The notes beneath the pieces were generated by a model. It made no database searches. It had not been told where the DNA came from and worked only from the letters and a program-made list of their open reading frames with translations. DNA of 21,916 bases from Oehlia diaphana (lineage: Eukaryota > Glomeromycota > Glomeromycetes > Glomerales > Glomeraceae): positions 85,904-107,819 of the forward strand of contig QZLH01000315.1 in NCBI GenBank assembly GCA_003833135.1, written 5' to 3'. Shown piece after piece: positions 1 through 8,764 of the stretch; positions within the stretch are counted from its first letter, which is position 1; each line of letters opens with the position of its first letter. The translations under genes and the position numbers were made by a program.

Positions 1-29
1 ATTAATAAAAAGATAATTTTATTTGAAAC

Positions 30-82
30 TTTTTATTTTTATTTTTATTTTTTGTTTTTTTTTATTTTTTATTTTTTTTTTT

Positions 83-118
<36 letters not shown>
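30..118. repeat. T-rich low-complexity tract
   Basis: An almost pure T run broken by single A or G bases lies just before the first gene. It may be promoter-proximal pyrimidine sequence or part of an upstream intron of that gene. Length is likely to vary between assemblies. Confidence 0.85.
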
Positions 119-119
<1 letters not shown>

Positions 120-225
120 TCCTCCATTGTAAACTCATTATAAATAACTGAAATAATTTTCTTTTTTTAATTAGACAGTTATATACATAGTATGTATTGA
201 ATGTCGCAAGAACGCTTATAATATC

Positions 226-1039
226 ATGTCTTACATTATTGGAATTATTTTAATCATGAATTTACTTCTTGGTGCAACAATTGCAATAGAAGTATGGAAA
301 ATTTTAAAAAATAATTATGAAGTAAATTATAGTTGGGGGAAAAAAGATTATAAACTTTGGCTTATGGCAATAACTGTTAGTGTTATATTCGAATTCGGAG
401 ATCAGTATAGTAAACTTTTTGGTAAAGAATTATTTTTTATAAGGTTCGATTTGGTAATAAGTTTAGTCTTCTTTCTTGTTACCGTTTATTGTTTGATAAG
501 AATTCATATAAAGTTAAATAAGTTGGATTTAAATAAATATGAATCTGATATATATAATTCTAAGAAATTAAAATTTTATATCTTAGTATTTTGTTTTCAA
601 TGGGTAAGCTTTTTTAATCAAAGAAAATTTTAATTGATCAAAAAATATTTTTTTAACATAGTAAATATAATAATTTAATAATTTTTTTTTTTTTTTATTA
701 TTATTAGGCATTCATTATTTTATATTACATTTTACTAAGAATTATAGTATCATTCTATATAGTATATATTTATATCCTAGGTAAGTCATAAGTTATTTAT
801 TGATAATAATTCTTTATTAAATATCTTTATTAATCAAAATTTTTTCCTTATTTTAAGCAATTGCAATTGGAGGACTTTGTAATGTTATTGTATTTATAAA
901 AAATGAAGGAATTTTCTTTAATTTAGGATCAATTACACAAGAAGAAACACAAGAAATAAATGATCCTGAAACTGGTACTAAAATCCCGTCTACTGAGATT
1001 AAACAAGAAAATTCTCTTACTGAAACTGTTTCTGAATAA
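226..1039 (+). CDS. Multi-pass membrane protein, unknown function (3 exons)
   Basis: The exons are 226-603, 708-780 and 858-1039 and join in frame to 210 aa ending in TAA. Intron 1 (604-707) starts GTAAGC and ends TTATTAG; intron 2 (781-857) starts GTAAGT and ends TTTTAAG. The protein has about five hydrophobic segments: residues 1-24, 46-60, 73-95, 114-136 and 138-165. A polar tail rich in Glu and Thr ends in TETVSE. No catalytic motif is visible and I do not recognise the family; it could be the last part of a fungal receptor-like membrane protein. The frame stays open upstream to 175, directly after a possible acceptor (TTTTTTTAATTAG, ending 174), and a possible donor GTAAAC lies at 129. 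The real start could therefore be in an earlier exon beyond the window, with 226 a minimal start. The three-exon model is well supported; the function is not. Confidence 0.75.
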
Positions 1040-1050
1040 AAAAATTGATG

Positions 1051-1073
1051 ATATATATATATATATATATATA
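1051..1073. repeat. AT dinucleotide microsatellite
   Basis: About eleven AT units sit 12 bp after the stop of the membrane-protein gene, in its probable 3' UTR. Confidence 0.9.
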
Positions 1074-1433
1074 CTAATAAAATATTTTGTAAATATTGAT
1101 AATTTTATTTGTTTATTGTGGTCGTAAAATAAAGTAATTTAATGTCTTACGATTGTCATTCTTATTTATTACGATATAATTATAATTTCGTGTGTTAATA
1201 AAATAACCGCTTGACTTCAAAAATTAAATTCTTTCGTTGGTAAGTTATAAGGTGGATGGAAAATGAATGACCCGATAATAGTCTTAATATCAATATATTT
1301 TCTCTATTTCGCGAGGTGAATACTCCATAAATTTCTCCACTAGGACCCCGAACTATACATAAAAAGGTAGGGTAAGGGTTTGCGCAGGATTGACCAAAAT
1401 AATCATGTAAATCTTTCCTTTTATAGATAATGC

Positions 1434-1487
1434 CGGCCGGAATTTATTTCCTTTTTAGACGCTGACTGGAATTATAATAATTCCGGC
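1434..1487. repeat. CCGGAATT palindromic repeat
   Basis: GCCGGCCGGAATTT is followed about 30 bp later by GGAATTATAATAATTCC and then GGCC. The second part is a near-perfect palindrome on its own, and the CCGGAATT cores face each other. It is locally rich in GC compared with its surroundings. It looks like a dispersed palindromic repeat or MITE end, but no target duplication was found. Confidence 0.5.
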
Positions 1488-1496
1488 CCTGAAAAA

Positions 1497-1592
1497 ATGC
1501 GTATAGTTAATAGTAATTTTTTTTTGGCTGCACCTTCGGGGTCTTTCTCCACTGCTAGCATCGATGATGCTATTATTGATCTAGCAGTTTAA
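1497..1592 (+). CDS. 31-codon mini-ORF, possible fragment of a repeated ORF
   Basis: An ATG just downstream of the palindrome opens a 31-aa frame ending in TAA. Its C-terminal half includes SFSTASIDDAIIDLAV, which has coding-like composition in an otherwise stop-rich region. No splice donor obviously continues it. It could be the N-terminal scrap of a mobile-element ORF or chance. It also contains a TGCTAG/CTAGCA inverted repeat. No function can be assigned. Confidence 0.25.
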   Translation: MRIVNSNFFLAAPSGSFSTASIDDAIIDLAV

Positions 1593-2005
1593 TTTTAGAT
1601 TTTTTTTTGTTAGCTTTTTTATTAAAATTGCGTATATTTTTATCTTTTATAGTAAATAAAATACTATAAATAATGTCTTATGTATGGTGTAGCATATTTA
1701 TTATAAAACTCGTACAGCGAACCTCTGGCCTTAGTAACACAACCCTAGACGAGATTTTTTAATCGTATCCAACTTGATCCATCTTAATATTTTTAACAGT
1801 GGAGATCGATCATTCTATCACTAAAATCGCAAAGAGAGATGTAATAAATGATATTGGTCATGGCGGAAATTTTAACTGTAAATTATTCTGTGAAATTAAA
1901 TGCACGTCAGACTTGAACCTGTTTGGTGAAAATAATTATCTTTAGTAAAATAAGTTCACAAATGATATGATAGCTTGATTTGACAAGTCGACAAACGATC
2001 GAGCG

Positions 2006-2386
2006 CACGATACACACTCTTGGCAACCGATCATGAACCACAACTCTTGAAGGAGCTTATGGGATAACAGTAGTTCTTCAGCGCATCGTCTTCCATTACG
2101 CAAGTCACGACAGATGCCCCTATAGGAATAACCGTAGGTAGGTTTTTGACTAACCCTGCCCGTGACCTAAATATGGGGACAAGTAATCCTTTTGCTGGAA
2201 TATTCAATAACAAAGCAAGCATCAGCACAAGGTTAGGTAGTATAATTAGAACTTTATTTTAAGATACTTTCAAGGCACCAAAAGGCGCTCACAGTATAAC
2301 TCTTGACAACCAAGTGTGAGCCACAGCTCGAGAGCTTATGAGATAACAGTAGTTCCTCAGAACACTCAGTAGTTGTACTGTCTTCT
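2006..2386. repeat. Diverged direct repeat, two copies
   Basis: Copy 1 (2006-2093) and copy 2 (2289-2386) share, in order, an ACTCTTG.CAACC block, GAGCTTATG, GATAACAGTAGTTC.TCAG and a TCTTC block. Copy 2 also begins with a GCTCACA...TGTGAGC inverted repeat. An open minus-strand frame (2031-2228) crosses copy 1 but starts at a TTG and has no recognised domain. The pair probably belongs to the 5' region of the decayed element that follows. Confidence 0.6.
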
Positions 2387-2489
2387 GTGAGAGAATCTGG
2401 TCACAAACGTACTTTCTGATGAAGAAAACCCGTAGTTTTTGTCCGTCTTATGTCAGACTACATCTCACAGGATACGTTCTATTTTACAA

Positions 2490-3400
2490 AAAAATTTAGT
2501 ACAGTCAACGAAAGAAAAAGTTATTATAAAGGAAAAAGTTACTCTCTTCATAGTAACAGAGACGCTTAACCCAAACCACGTGCAGTCCACACGTGTTCGG
2601 TGTTCTTTAGTTTAACAAAACATACATTCCACGTTGATTGTCACATTATCAACATATCAAATACCGAGATAGACGAGACCTCACGTGATCTGCTCTTTTA
2701 CGATTTTCTTTGGTACTGGAAGGGCGAAGAGATTTATGAAAGTCTAACACAAGCGGGATACGTGGAAAGGCTATCGGTCAAATGAGACTACAAATATAGA
2801 ACCGTTCAAACCAAAATTCGCCTAACAAAAGATATGGAAGTAGATTTCATTAAGGGAGGATCGAATATAACGATAACGAATGAAGATTTTTTAGAATGTT
2901 TGACGCTAAGTTATCATCCCGAGAAATTAAAAAGAAATATAGTTGACAAGCAGTAAAGAAATTAAGAATTAAGGAAGATATACCGGATTATAAAATTATC
3001 AAGAATCATATAAGTGATTTTGGTGGACATTTCGCAAAAATCATTAAAGTAAACAAAATTAAATACATTTTAATGTATATTAACAATGAAAAGAGCATGT
3101 TGAAGGTAGTATATGATTCTGCGATGAATGAGGAATTGGGCAATGGACTTCAAATTGAAGATCAAGATGAAATTATACCGATGGAGGCTTTAAAAGCTGG
3201 GAATTCAAAAGATGTCTAACAATAACGTTAACCCTTCTTTGGAAGACGAGCAATTTTTCGAAACAACAGACAACTTAACGGGTTCAACGGCTTCGAAGAC
3301 AGAATTGATGGAAACTTTTAATACATTGAAATTGGTATTTAGCAACAGAATTAACGTTACTAGCAATAATAAAATGCATAGTGACAGTTCAGGAAAGTAG
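2490..3400 (+). pseudogene. Decayed retroelement ORF1-like coding block
   Basis: Coding-like sequence runs through at least three frames. 2519-2615 reads a frame containing EKVTLFIVTETLNPNHVQ. 2600-2785 reads in another frame, including DFLWYWKGEEIYESL, and ends at TGA; the same frame continues after it to TAA near 2955. A shift then opens a frame (about 2948-3219) that includes IKYILMYINNEKSML and ends in TAA, and a last frame (3209-3400) overlaps it. The continuity across shifts, the polar composition and the KYRTVQTKIRLTKD segment resemble ORF1 proteins of LINE-type elements in these fungi, but this is inference. No reverse transcriptase or endonuclease motif is present. It is broken and probably not expressed. 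Confidence 0.45.
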
Positions 3401-4200
3401 ACTCTGATAGCGATTAACCATTCATTAAAATAAGCAATTTGGGTAAAGTAGGGTTGGCTTTTTTTCGTTGGAAATGGTTGCAGACTAATTAGACAAACGG
3501 AAAATTTTTGTTTAGTATTCGAATACGTTTTCGTTAAACAGGAATCAATTAGACCTTATTTTTCCAATGTTTTATTTTTCTGATTTTACAATTTTTAAGA
3601 AATTTAGAATTTAGTTTATTTGTGTTCGCAAATACGCAATAGATAGAAAATATTAATAACTCAAAAACAGGTGGAAATATTAAATTAGTGATCAGACGAA
3701 CAATATTTCAGAATAGAATTTTATTTTTGTTAATTGTAGTCTTTTAGTTAAGATTGGTTAGTTATAGGGTTATTTATCAATACTCCAGGTATTTTTTTGC
3801 AATTATGTAATCTTTTAATTATGACATAATTAATAAAAAATGCGTTATTAATTAAAAAAAAATACATTATTTGATAGAATAAGTGTTTTATGCTTTGGCC
3901 AAATTGAGTATGGCAAGCTGACATTATTTAGAAATTTGACCGTACGGTAATTACGAATTATTCATGAACAAAAAATGCAATTTACAAATATGATAATATA
4001 CAAAAAAATTAAGTCATGTTTGGTAATAATTTTTTTAATATTGTATTAATCAGAATTAATAATATTATGCCGATTTTGCATTGTTCATAGTAAGTCAGTA
4101 TTAGAAAACCATAACGTAATATATGTCACTTTATGACTGAATTTTAAAACGATAATCATGCTGACTAATATATTATTTATTTATTAAACTTTTTTGTTGC
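3401..4200. other. AT-rich spacer without recognisable genes
   Basis: Stops are frequent in all frames and there are A/T tracts. I see no convincing exon, RNA gene or repeat with defined ends. A segment near 3838 (AAAATGCG followed by TTATTAATTAAAAAA) resembles one near 15358, which may be a shared dispersed fragment or simple AT bias. Confidence 0.6.
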
Positions 4201-4422
4201 TTTTTTTTGTTATTTTTCTTTGCCTTTTTTTTAGGTCTCCTCCAGGCGATTTCTTCTTTGGCAACAACTCCTCCTTTGGCTAACGAATAACAGCAAAGAG
4301 AATATCAATTGTGGATTGTGCGCAACAACTTTTGATTTTGGAGCGGCCTTTGGGATATATTTAATTTGAATAATGTCACAAACTGCGAAAGAGCTGTTCT
4401 TGAATTTTTTTGTTACATTGTG

Positions 4423-4445
4423 GTAAGTTGTTCCTAACAACTTAC
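4423..4445. repeat. Perfect inverted repeat with GTAAGT on both strands
   Basis: GTAAGTTGTT, a CCT spacer and AACAACTTAC form a 10-bp stem with a 3-nt loop. Each arm starts with a consensus intron donor, so either strand could carry a 5' splice site here. CTAAC inside it also fits a branch-point motif. Confidence 0.8.
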
Positions 4446-4603
4446 AGATCTATGATAATTGTCTTTCCATAGTTCCATCATGCCGTACGTAGGAGGAAAT
4501 AACGGATGGAGTTTCTTTTTCGTCCGGCTTGTCCATGTAAGCCCAGATACGTCGGTCCGCCTGCGTACTGTGGTTGCCCGGATAGGTAGTTGAGCGTGTA
4601 TAG

Positions 4604-4790
4604 ATTCGTACTACTATTTTATTTTGTTATTATTTTTTTTTGTTTTCTTATTTTTTTTTGTTATTTTTTTGTTAATTCCTCAATTTTGTTTTTTATTTCA
4701 TTTTTATTGGTTTTTTTTCTTATCTTGTTTCACTATTTTTTCAATATATGTATATATGTATATGTTCTTCGATATATTTTTACTATTTTG
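4604..4790. repeat. T-rich low-complexity tract
   Basis: A pyrimidine-rich stretch gives two long Phe/Leu-rich frames that are artefacts of composition. It ends in TTTTGTAG and could be the tail of an intron. Confidence 0.6.
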
Positions 4791-5299
4791 TAGTAGAATA
4801 GAGTTAGCTTAGCAAGGAAAATGTACGGAGGAATTATGGAAGTCATTAAGGAGAAACTGGCTTTCCTGGAGGAGGGTTAGCCTATGTACCTGGCTCCTAT
4901 CATAGAATAATTAGTATTTTTTTTTTATTAAATCAATACTAAGATCTTCTTTTTTTATAGTTTATCCCATGTTCTTGAAATTTCTTTAGAAATGGATCAC
5001 ATTCAACATATCATGAATTGAAGAACTGGAAAAATCTTGACAATAAATATGAATGGATGGCATAATTAATAATATAATCAGTCATGGCATCTGGGTGAAA
5101 TTTCGATTTATCAAATAGGAATGAAAATTGTGGTGAAAGAAATCTATGCAAATTTTATCTTCCCTTATCGGTTATACAAAGATTATGATCTAAGTGTTAC
5201 TTTATTTTTGTAAATCATTTTACGTTTGATTATTATATTTTTTTTTTAAATGTTGTAACTAGTTTGTTAAATTAAATAAATATTTCGCACTTTAATTTA

Positions 5300-6190
5300 A
5301 ATTAATTAAAAATTTAAATGCTTTTGTCTTTTTTATTTAAAACAATTTTTAAAAAAAAATTAATTTAGTACTTAGTACGAACTTATTATTTAACAAATAA
5401 AATTTAGTGTTTTTATAATAACTTATGTTACTACTGATTTTTGACGGTCCAGGGAGTAGTAACAGAAGGATAAATAACGATTTTATATCAATCGGTTAGC
5501 AATCGGTAATAAAGTGTTAGGATTTGGGTAAATAGCGCATTTATGATAAATAAATAGACAGTATTCGGAAAACAATATATATAAAATATCGGTAAATAAT
5601 GTATATAAAATTAATAACGATGATTCATGAAATATAATTGTAAAATTAATAAGAAGTGTTTTATGAAGAAATCGGATGATCAACGGGTATCTTTTATTAA
5701 TGAACAAACAAATAGACAATATTACTGCCTCAATCGGCGCTCTGTAATATTCCAACTATCCTATTTTTACAATTAATAAACAAAAACCGACTGCTTTTTC
5801 CCGTAACAACCCCGTTTATATATTATCCAATATCCGCGACAATTTCTGTCTTAATGACAAGTATTGTCATCCGGCCTCCGGACAATTTTGTTGATCAGCC
5901 AATTTTGTCCAATTAAGCCTCAACCGAGCCTTCCCAGCCTCCCATTGTCTAATCTTCCGATTCCTGTTTATAGTCCCTTAATGATATACCATATTATATA
6001 TAAAATTAAACTATATAAATAAAAAAATAAACTAAATCAAACAAAGATTTGTACAACACTTACAAAACTTGGCAAATATTTCAATATTTCTCACTTCCCA
6101 TTAAATGTACTCTACCCTTTTCTTTAATTAAATTCTTCACTAGCATGAAAAAAATTTCTAAGGATACCAAATAGAAAAACTTTTCTACTA
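5300..6190. other. Spacer with small hairpins, no gene recognised
   Basis: 5427-5463 holds GTTACTACT and AGTAGTAAC, a 9-bp inverted repeat with a 19-nt loop. 5480-5740 repeats short motifs such as AATCGG and GGTAAATAA. 5836-5915 has several GACAA and TTGTC pairs around CCGGCCTCCGG. The 90-codon minus-strand open frame at 5483-5755 is Ile/Leu/Phe/Tyr-rich with no domain and is judged a composition artefact. Confidence 0.45.
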
Positions 6191-6203
6191 TCCATCACTG
6201 GAA

Positions 6204-6286
6204 TTTTCGTTATCGGTCGGTTTTGCGGTCGGTTTGGTTGAACTGCAGTTTTTAAAACCGAAACCGACCGTTGGCATCCCCTTGAA
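6204..6286. mobile_element. CGGTCGGTTT inverted repeat, hAT-MITE type
   Basis: Left arm: CGGTCGGTTTTGCGGTCGG. Right arm (reverse complement): CGGTCGGTTTCGGTTTTAAA. A central CTGCAG palindrome separates them. Outside the right arm the inward reading is GGGGATGCCAACGG, like the termini of hAT-derived MITEs. The left terminus is diverged and no target duplication could be fixed, so the boundaries are approximate. An open minus frame (6124-6360) runs through it but is probably fortuitous. Confidence 0.5.
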
Positions 6287-6460
6287 ATGTTGATCAATAC
6301 GCTATAAAATTCGATAATATCATAAACGAAATATTGGATTTTATTTTTTTTTAAAAACAATTCAGCGACAATTTAATACTAAAGAATATAAAATAAAATA
6401 AGAAATACAGTAACCACTACAAATAAAATAAAAATAATACTCTTAATTTCTCACAATTTG

Positions 6461-7350
6461 TTATATTTCATAATCTTCCATAGAAAATTTGCCTTCTTGG
6501 TCTCTTATCTTTTTTTCATAAGAAGTATTTATACAAAAGAACTTACAAAAATTTTCATTTTCATTTAATGAACCTATTGCAAGATCATGATTAAAACATG
6601 GTCCATTTTTTGAGTGATCTGCCTTTGCGTAATTCATATCTTTTACATTACTAATAATTGCGGGTTTAAAATTACTTTTTAAGGAAAAAATAAAACTATC
6701 TTTAGTTTTAATCCAATTATTAGAAGTTGACCATGTTAAAGGATTATATCCACCAATGATTTCTTTCGCTCCTTCGATTTTAATAAAGTGACGGTAATGA
6801 GTTTATCATCACATAATGAATGAAACTTTTTAGCAGTAAAACCATCTCGACTTCCTCTTATTAATAATTTAAATTTATATGGTAAATATAATTCTCTCAA
6901 ATAAGAAAATTTACGATAACATCCACTTTATCAATTCATCTTGAAATAATTGAAACAATATTTAAATTAACAATTGTTGAATCAATTGTTTCGTCAATAT
7001 GAATATTTCTAGGAAGTGAAATATTATCATTTTGTATACTATCAGGATTCATGTAAGAATTTAATAAATCTTTATGAAGTTGTTTAAAAGTTTTTTGTAT
7101 GGATCAATATTTTGTAAAAATTCTTTAGGATTAAAGGTAAGCAATGTTGTAAAATATTTTCCATCATTCTGTAATCATCATCGGTCCTAGTATCAGGATG
7201 AAATAAGAGTTGAATTTTGCGCGAGACCTCATTTTAATACATGCTCCCAAACCTCAACTTCTTTCATTTGTAAATCATCTCTTCCAATAAGCTTAGTCAA
7301 AGATGCCGGGTAAAATTTTAATGCGTATTTATATATCTGATATGTGGATC
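6461..7350 (-). pseudogene. BACK-TLDc protein pseudogene (BTB part missing)
   Basis: Read on the minus strand, about 7317-6900 matches the BACK region of BTB-BACK-TLDc proteins (GRDDLQMKEVEVWEHVLK, then TDDDYRMMENILQHCLP, then PKEFLQNIDPYKKLL). About 6900-6461 matches the TLDc domain (IRGSRDGFTAKKFHSLCDD, EIIGGYNPLTW, KTKDSFIFSL, YEKKIRDQEGKFSMEDYE) and ends in TAA. The TLDc part is nearly intact, with one missing base near 6800 at the VTFIKIEG position. The BACK part has several indels and two stops at expected Trp codons (TGG to TGA after HVLK and in SRWID). The N-terminal BTB domain is absent; homology fades near 7350, close to the MITE that starts at 7385. Intact relatives are assumed to act as adaptor or oxidation-resistance-type proteins. 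This copy cannot make a full protein. Confidence 0.85.
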
Positions 7351-7384
7351 TCTAACAAACTTTCTATTATGGTTACAATGAAAC

Positions 7385-7654
7385 TATAGATGTTATTAGC
7401 TTTCAGTAAACCAGTTTTAATCGAGATTTTTTATGATCGAGTGATTTTACTATAAATAAAAAAATGTGAAGTTTTTTGCACATAATATTCAATAATATGT
7501 TACATTAACATAATCGGATTTAAACTAATTGCTTAACCAAATTTATTCATATAAAAATCCGAGTTTTATATACAGTAAATGAGTTTGAATTGGATTAAAA
7601 AAAGTTGGTTTTGAATCTGAACCGAACTGTTTGAGTAATATAACATCCCTAAAT
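7385..7654. mobile_element. hAT-like MITE, 270 bp, 8-bp target duplication
   Basis: The 8-mer AATGAAAC occurs at 7377-7384 and 7655-7662. Between them the left end reads TATAGATGTTATTA and the right end, reverse complemented, reads ATTTAGGGATGTTATATTA, an imperfect terminal inverted repeat of the TAGGGATG kind seen in hAT elements. No transposase is encoded. It lies directly beside the upstream limit of the TLDc pseudogene. The ends are imperfect and the window is AT-rich, so confidence is moderate. Confidence 0.6.
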
Positions 7655-7662
7655 AATGAAAC

Positions 7663-8680
7663 GTTTATTACCAGAAATTTCAATACCGTTGTTTTACACA
7701 AAATAAAAGGAACGAATATTTTAAAATAGTATAGAAAATCATTTTTGAGAATTTTTCCAATTATAATTAAGATCTTCGGATTATGATGACAATGATGACA
7801 ACCATATTGTAAATGTTATAATTCTTTTTAATAAATGTACACAGTGTATTATATAAATCTAAATGTTCAATGTAATTATAAAAATTTTTAACTTCCTCGA
7901 TTTCAATTTTTTAACAATAGATTTACTTTTTTTAATTTAATTGACTCTTTAAATAACAAGCTACAAAATAAAATTGATAGATCAACAAAGGTATTCTGAA
8001 GAAATCATCACAAAAGTATGCTTTAATATTGAAAGATAAAATATATTTCATCATTAATATTTTGGATGTTTCTCATATAAAAATATTGATCTTTGTCTAT
8101 CTTCAATTGGCTATTCGTAATGATTATGAATTGATTCAATTACTTTGACATGCTATGATCGTGCTCTTTTCTAAGGGAATCCGAAAATTAGACTTATATA
8201 GAAATTAATATTATTTTTTATTTTCAATTTAATCAGAGATGAACTAATTTATTATAATATATGGAAAAAATGTTAGCTAACTTAGAAGTTAGAATGTATA
8301 CTAGATTATTCAAAATCTGAAGTTATCTGTTCAATTACAAACTGACTTATTTATGTAAAAAATAAATTTACATGTACTCTATAATCATATTGAACATACT
8401 AGATATGTATATATTATGATAAAACAAAAATAAATAGTATAATGCTATAAAATAATATAACTTATACTAAAAATAAAATTTGATTCATTTTATTCATTTT
8501 TTATTCATTTGTTTCATCTTTGATTGATAATCTGTATAAAGAATTGATTTTGGGTTAAGCAATTATTTGACTTACTTTGTAAAATCAAAAATTTCTATCA
8601 ATATTATCAAGTTTTGATCTGCGGAATCGTCTAAATTAAGGAATTTGACAATAATTTAATAAAAATTAGGTAATTTAAGT
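7663..8680. other. AT-rich spacer without recognisable genes
   Basis: I found no frame with family motifs and no repeat with clear ends. The last part, about 8600-8689, is the presumed promoter and 5' UTR of the small gene that follows. Confidence 0.55.
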
Positions 8681-8689
8681 TTCGCAAAA

Positions 8690-8764
8690 ATGACCACACT
8701 TGTGCTACATGATCATATGACAGATATCAAGAAATTACTTCAACAAAAATGTTTTCTTTCGTAA
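8690..8764 (+). promoter_or_regulatory. Upstream ORF overlapping the start of the small gene
   Basis: ATG at 8690 opens a 24-codon frame (begins MTTLVLHDHM) ending in TAA at 8762-8764. It is out of frame with the ATG at 8749 and overlaps it by 16 bases. If the transcript starts upstream of 8690, ribosomes using this ATG would pass the main start, a classic way to lower translation. It could instead be the real start of a differently spliced product. Confidence 0.4.

Larger units (their letters stand above)
4231..4910 (+). pseudogene. Possible decayed Gly/Pro-rich coding remnant
   Basis: A patch much richer in GC than its flanks holds short coding-like pieces. After a T-rich stretch ending in AG at 4233, a frame reads SPPGDFFFGNNSSFG. 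An ATG at 4506 opens a 27-codon frame rich in Cys and Pro (CPCKPRYVGPPAYCGCPDR) that stops at 4587. Near 4853 a frame reads GFPGGGLAYVPGSYHR. The first bases after the ATG at 4821 look like a YGG-type start with a shifted frame. The pieces do not join into one open frame. The minus strand also has an open frame (4231-4440, TTG start). This may be an old Gly/Pro-rich gene, or coding on the minus strand; the strand is uncertain. Confidence 0.25.

Noticed and set aside
2031..2228. 65-codon minus-strand open frame as a gene
   Set aside because: It starts at a TTG, crosses one copy of a duplicated block, and has no recognised domain; more likely part of a repeat.
4490..4595. Possible tRNA in the GC-rich patch
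   Set aside because: No cloverleaf with an acceptor stem and TTCRA loop could be drawn.
4590..4812. Two overlapping Phe/Leu-rich open frames
   Set aside because: They are produced by a T-rich low-complexity tract and have no coding features beyond composition.
5483..5755. 90-codon minus-strand open frame
   Set aside because: It is an AT-rich composition frame with a non-specific hydrophobic make-up and no domain or splice context.
6124..6360. 78-codon minus-strand open frame
   Set aside because: It runs through the CGGTCGGTTT hairpin and has no family features; probably fortuitous.
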